From positions 3,612,501 through 3,676,500 of the forward strand of contig NZ_CP089538.1 of assembly GCF_021233055.1 (NCBI RefSeq): a DNA stretch of 64,000 nucleotides. Reading direction: 5' to 3'. Below are positions 61,438 through 64,000 of the stretch, one piece after another; position 1 is the first letter of the stretch, and the number at the start of each line of letters is the position of its first letter. The stretch is from Spirosoma oryzicola (GTDB lineage Bacteria > Bacteroidota > Bacteroidia > Cytophagales > Spirosomataceae). Under the pieces are notes generated by a model that was given only the letters and a program-made list of their open reading frames with translations, was not told where the DNA came from and ran no database searches. Both the position numbers and the translations under genes were made by a program.

Positions 61438-62043
61438 ATGAAACAGTTCCGTTTATCAATTGCTGTACTACTTTCAGTATGGGGTCTGGCAGGCATGGGA
61501 GATGCCAAAGCCGACAATGGTGCAGGAGCGAATGGGGTGAAAATTGAGAAGTCCGAACAAAAGAAAGTACGCGTTTATACACCGACAACAGCACCGGTTG
61601 AAGTGGCTATTATCGATGCCGACGGCAACCTGCTCTATCGGGGCCTGATTTCAAAAAAACAAAAAGGAGCAACCTCCTTCAACCTCAACAGCCTGCCCGA
61701 CGGTCAGTACTTCCTGACGGCTGGTAACAATGCGTGGTGGTTGTCACAGGGACTTACGATCAAGGGCAATGCACTAAGCATTGACGAACGTAACCTACAG
61801 CAGGTGATGGAGCCAACAGTGGCGGCTTACGAGAAAAACAAATTCGAAGTAAATCTGCCCGCGAAAAATGTAGAGGAAGCCAATGTGGCTATCTACGATT
61901 CGCAGAACATGCTGGTTCAAACCGACTCGTTCAAAGGCTCGGTTCGCCGGTTCGATCTGTCGGCCCTTCCCGATGGTGCGTACACATTCGTCGTTGGCCC
62001 AACGCAGAAGCAGTTTTCGACGCGCGTTGCGATTAAACACTAA
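61438..62043 (+). CDS. Small secreted protein with two sorting-domain-like beta-sandwich modules
   Basis: 201 residues, signal peptide to about GDAKA (residue 25). Two tandem modules share one pattern. Module 1 (about 40-105): VEVAIIDADGNLLYRGLI ... FNLNSLPDGQYFLTAG. Module 2 (about 125-195): ANVAIYDSQNMLVQTDSF ... FDLSALPDGAYTFVVG. The pattern resembles T9SS type A sorting domains and DUF3244, but there is no SIYPNP entry, so it may not be a T9SS cargo. A structural surface or periplasmic role is likely. No enzyme motif. Transcribed alone, with a long AT-rich leader and its own terminator. Confidence 0.75.
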   Translation: MKQFRLSIAVLLSVWGLAGMGDAKADNGAGANGVKIEKSEQKKVRVYTPTTAPVEVAIIDADGNLLYRGLISKKQKGATSFNLNSLPDGQYFLTAGNNAWWLSQGLTIKGNALSIDERNLQQVMEPTVAAYEKNKFEVNLPAKNVEEANVAIYDSQNMLVQTDSFKGSVRRFDLSALPDGAYTFVVGPTQKQFSTRVAIKH

Positions 62044-62149
62044 TTGGTAACCCCACTGGTAGGCTAGCCTCCGGGAAGGCCCTGACAATCCTTCCCATCT
62101 CAAGCAATCCGGTTTTTCGGACAAACCCGATTGCACACCCATTCTCCAG

Positions 62150-62181
62150 GCCCGTGACAAACCAATGTCACGGGCTTTTTT
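62150..62181 (+). terminator. Terminator of the two-module secreted protein gene
   Basis: 10-base perfect arms GCCCGTGACA/TGTCACGGGC (62150-62159, 62166-62175), 6-base loop, T6 tract. About 106 bases after the stop. Confidence 0.85.
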
Positions 62182-62193
62182 GTCTCGTACACG

Positions 62194-63087
62194 TTAGGTT
62201 CCTAATTCGCGAAGCCGAAGGATAGACAGCTCCTTCATTTTGGATTCGAAAACAATGTCCACCTCTTTACCGTATGTATTGACGGGCGAATAAAGCCAGT
62301 CGGCGTGGGCTTCGCGTCGGGCTTTGGGATCTTCGCGTTCCTGCCGCGAATCGGAATAATGAAACACTGGTCTTACATCCCACGTCGCATAGGCCGTCAT
62401 AAACGCTTCTTCTTCGGTTTGGAAACCGGGATTAAGCGAGTGGTGAAAATAATCGAAGACGATAGGCGTTCCGACTTGTTCGTAAACCTGAACCAGATCG
62501 ACAACTGTGTACAGACTTGGGCGGTCATCGTTCTCGACGGTCAGGCGGGCGCGGAGATTTTCGGACAACAGGCTGAAATTCTTCGCAAACCGGGCTAATG
62601 TACTGGCTTTGTCGCCGTAGGTACCACCCGCGTGGATGTTGATTTTGTTCCAGTGCGACGGTTTCAAGCCCATCAGGTCAAACACTTCCGACTGGTATTC
62701 CAGATCCTTGATCGTGTTGTCGAGCACTTTTCCCTGTCCGGCAAGGTGATTGAATGGACCCGGATGCACCGTCAGACGAATAGGCCGACTACCGATTTCT
62801 TCGAGTGTTTCCCGGATGTCCGGAAAATCGGGCAGTTCAGAGATCTTGTACTCGGACGCCCATGGAAACAGATCCGACGTAACCCGAAACAAGCGAAAGC
62901 CGTGTTCGAGATTCCAGTCCACGACCTTCAATAAATCCTGCACATTTTTCAGGGCCAGCTCCGAAGCATAGGCAGTCCCGCGCTCGGTGAATGTCTTTTT
63001 GATCATTCCCCGGGTGGTCGTCACTTTGTCGGCCTGAAGGCTCAAATTGATGCAGGCATAGCCAACATTGGAAGGTGATAAATTCAT
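62194..63087 (-). CDS. uvsE: UV-damage endonuclease UvsE (UVDE)
   Basis: 297 residues. The family is clear from NVGYACINLSLQ at the N-terminus, LKNVQDLLKVVDWNLEHGFRLFRVTSDLFPWASEY, LTVHPGPFNHL, NIHAGGTYGDK, RLTVENDD, IVFDYFHHSLNPG and PVFHYSDSRQER: the His/Glu/Asp residues of a TIM-barrel three-metal site. It nicks DNA 5' of UV photoproducts as an alternative to UvrABC. Cytoplasmic. Normal length for the family (about 300). Monocistronic; the next gene is divergent. Confidence 0.93.
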   Translation of the reverse strand: MNLSPSNVGYACINLSLQADKVTTTRGMIKKTFTERGTAYASELALKNVQDLLKVVDWNLEHGFRLFRVTSDLFPWASEYKISELPDFPDIRETLEEIGSRPIRLTVHPGPFNHLAGQGKVLDNTIKDLEYQSEVFDLMGLKPSHWNKINIHAGGTYGDKASTLARFAKNFSLLSENLRARLTVENDDRPSLYTVVDLVQVYEQVGTPIVFDYFHHSLNPGFQTEEEAFMTAYATWDVRPVFHYSDSRQEREDPKARREAHADWLYSPVNTYGKEVDIVFESKMKELSILRLRELGT

Positions 63088-63211
63088 AGTCCTTAAACCA
63101 GAATACCCCCCGTGCGGTTTGCTATTGTGACCGTTCGTTCAAAACTTAGCTCGTTATGGTGCCAATCGCCGGGCAAGGTTTTAACTTACCCCATCAGCGT
63201 AGCCGATTTGT

Positions 63212-64000
63212 ATGAAACAATTTTATCTGTACTTACTGGTAGTTCCGTTTCTATGGCTAAGCAGTTGCGTTTCTCTTAAAACCGTTAACACGTTTAGCAA
63301 GGCGGCAGTTGTCAGCTTACAGCAACACAAAACCCTACCGATAACCTTTACGACTCTTTACCAGCAACGCGTGCAGGACGATTCGCTCGACCGACATCCC
63401 TTTAAAAAAATTCCTTTGATCGGAATTGATTTTACCGAACGTGTCCGCTACGACTCGCTACGTTCTTACCAGGTTGCAGACAGTCTGCTCCGCAACGGCA
63501 ATCAATTGCTAATTGATTATTTCCAGTCGATAGCGGCTTTTTCCGACCCAAGTGGCTCATTCGTTCCCGTTCGGCTCAAGTCGGCCAGTTTTGATAGCTT
63601 TTTGCAGAATTCGGCCATCAAACTGACGTCCGCCGAAACGGCCTCGTTTAATCGCATCGCCAACTTACTAGGCTCTTCGGCTACCGGTGCTTACCGCCGT
63701 CGAAAACTGGTTGATCTACTAGAAAACAGTCATACCGACGTTCAGAAGATGCTGGCTGTACTGGCTTTTTCGTACGAGCGACTGGCTGAAGTAACAGACA
63801 TTAGCCGGGAGCAGCAGTACGGACATTACAAAACCGTTCTCATCCAGGATCCGACGCTGACGTATTTGCAAAAACGCACCCTCGCTCAGCAATGGTTACT
63901 GACAGCGGGCGACATGGCGAAAAAGCGACAGGCCATACACGTACACGTGAAAACGCTCAGGACAGTCAGCGCGGGCTTCGATGACCTATATCAACAGCGT
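63212..64000 (+). CDS. Lipoprotein of unknown function, truncated by the window end
   Basis: 263 codons are visible, with no stop before the window ends. ATG at 63212. The N-terminus, MKQFYLYLLVVPFLWLSSC, is a lipoprotein signal with lipobox LSSC (Cys19). The rest is mostly helical and Gln/Leu/Ser-rich (YQQRVQDDSLDRHPFKK, LLDYFQ-type and VQKMLAVLAFSYERLAEV segments), suggesting a coiled-coil or helical-bundle periplasmic protein. No family was recognised. Divergent from uvsE with 124 bases between. Confidence 0.75.
   Translation, partial: MKQFYLYLLVVPFLWLSSCVSLKTVNTFSKAAVVSLQQHKTLPITFTTLYQQRVQDDSLDRHPFKKIPLIGIDFTERVRYDSLRSYQVADSLLRNGNQLLIDYFQSIAAFSDPSGSFVPVRLKSASFDSFLQNSAIKLTSAETASFNRIANLLGSSATGAYRRRKLVDLLENSHTDVQKMLAVLAFSYERLAEVTDISREQQYGHYKTVLIQDPTLTYLQKRTLAQQWLLTAGDMAKKRQAIHVHVKTLRTVSAGFDDLYQQR

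Noticed and set aside
1..64000. Searched for tRNA, rRNA, transposases, phage genes and integrase-type attachment sites
   Set aside because: None was recognised by eye; a covariance-model and profile search would be needed to exclude small RNAs.

Overview
The window looks like chromosome of a Bacteroidota bacterium of the order Cytophagales, most like Spirosoma or a close relative. The evidence is a type IX secretion (T9SS) type A sorting domain on the first protein, many SPII lipoproteins and periplasmic enzymes, a FucP-type sugar MFS carrier, a LytS/LytTR two-component pair, TAnnTTTG-type -7 promoter elements, and families (GH106, DUF4861, DUF4403, DUF3820, secreted M16/M14/S9/S41 peptidases) typical of that group. 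The genus is an inference. I see no rRNA, tRNA, CRISPR array, transposase, phage gene or conjugation gene. Genes are closely packed on both strands, and many 3' ends carry long, near-perfect hairpins.

Layout. 0.4-5.4 kb: a T9SS-exported SGNH (sialate-O-acetylesterase-like) protein with Ig-like repeats, and an M14 metallopeptidase with Asp-rich calcium-type loops. 5.6-8.7 kb: GNAT and NTF2-like genes, then an AraC regulator with a siderophore-interacting flavoprotein. 8.7-12.4 kb: a minus-strand operon of beta-barrel protein, S41 protease, LytS kinase and LytTR regulator, divergent from an S9 peptidase (12.7-14.9 kb). 14.9-21.3 kb: formylglycine-generating enzyme, nucleoside hydrolase, GT-C membrane protein, M20 peptidase, HGSNAT-like membrane protein. 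21.4-28.1 kb: monooxygenase-fold protein, GH43, a ferredoxin reductase/ferredoxin pair, secreted RidA, GNAT, AlkZ-like glycosylase, SDR. 28.3-33.7 kb: lipoprotein/barrel pair and a two-domain M16 protease. 34-43.4 kb: alpha/beta hydrolase, GNAT, receiver protein, ankyrin protein, SDR, GH106 rhamnosidase, GH3 beta-glucosidase. 43.5-53.1 kb: TlpA-like thioredoxin, secreted unknown, MtfA-like M90 peptidase, DUF4403, DUF3820, amidohydrolase, NAD(P)-binding protein, DUF4861 protein, sugar carrier. 53.3-56.3 kb: an RNA-repair locus of RtcB ligase and a divergent WYL regulator, with what appears to be the 3' stump of an SPFH/slipin gene between them. 56.3-64 kb: GH63-like glucosidase, SDR, bestrophin, a small secreted two-module protein, UV-damage endonuclease, and a lipoprotein cut by the window end.

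How it fits together. Much of the region serves extracellular or periplasmic breakdown of plant-type glycans and peptides (GH106, GH3, GH43, GH63-like, SGNH esterase, DUF4861, sugar carrier; M14, M16, M20, S9, S41), but no SusC/SusD pair is present, so it is not one polysaccharide utilisation locus. The points most worth following are the RtcB/WYL locus with its decayed partner and paired hairpins, a dispersed palindromic (REP-like) element with core GTCGGTTTTGAGAAACCGAC at four intergenic loci, the unusual M14 enzyme, and several operator-like inverted repeats in divergent promoters.
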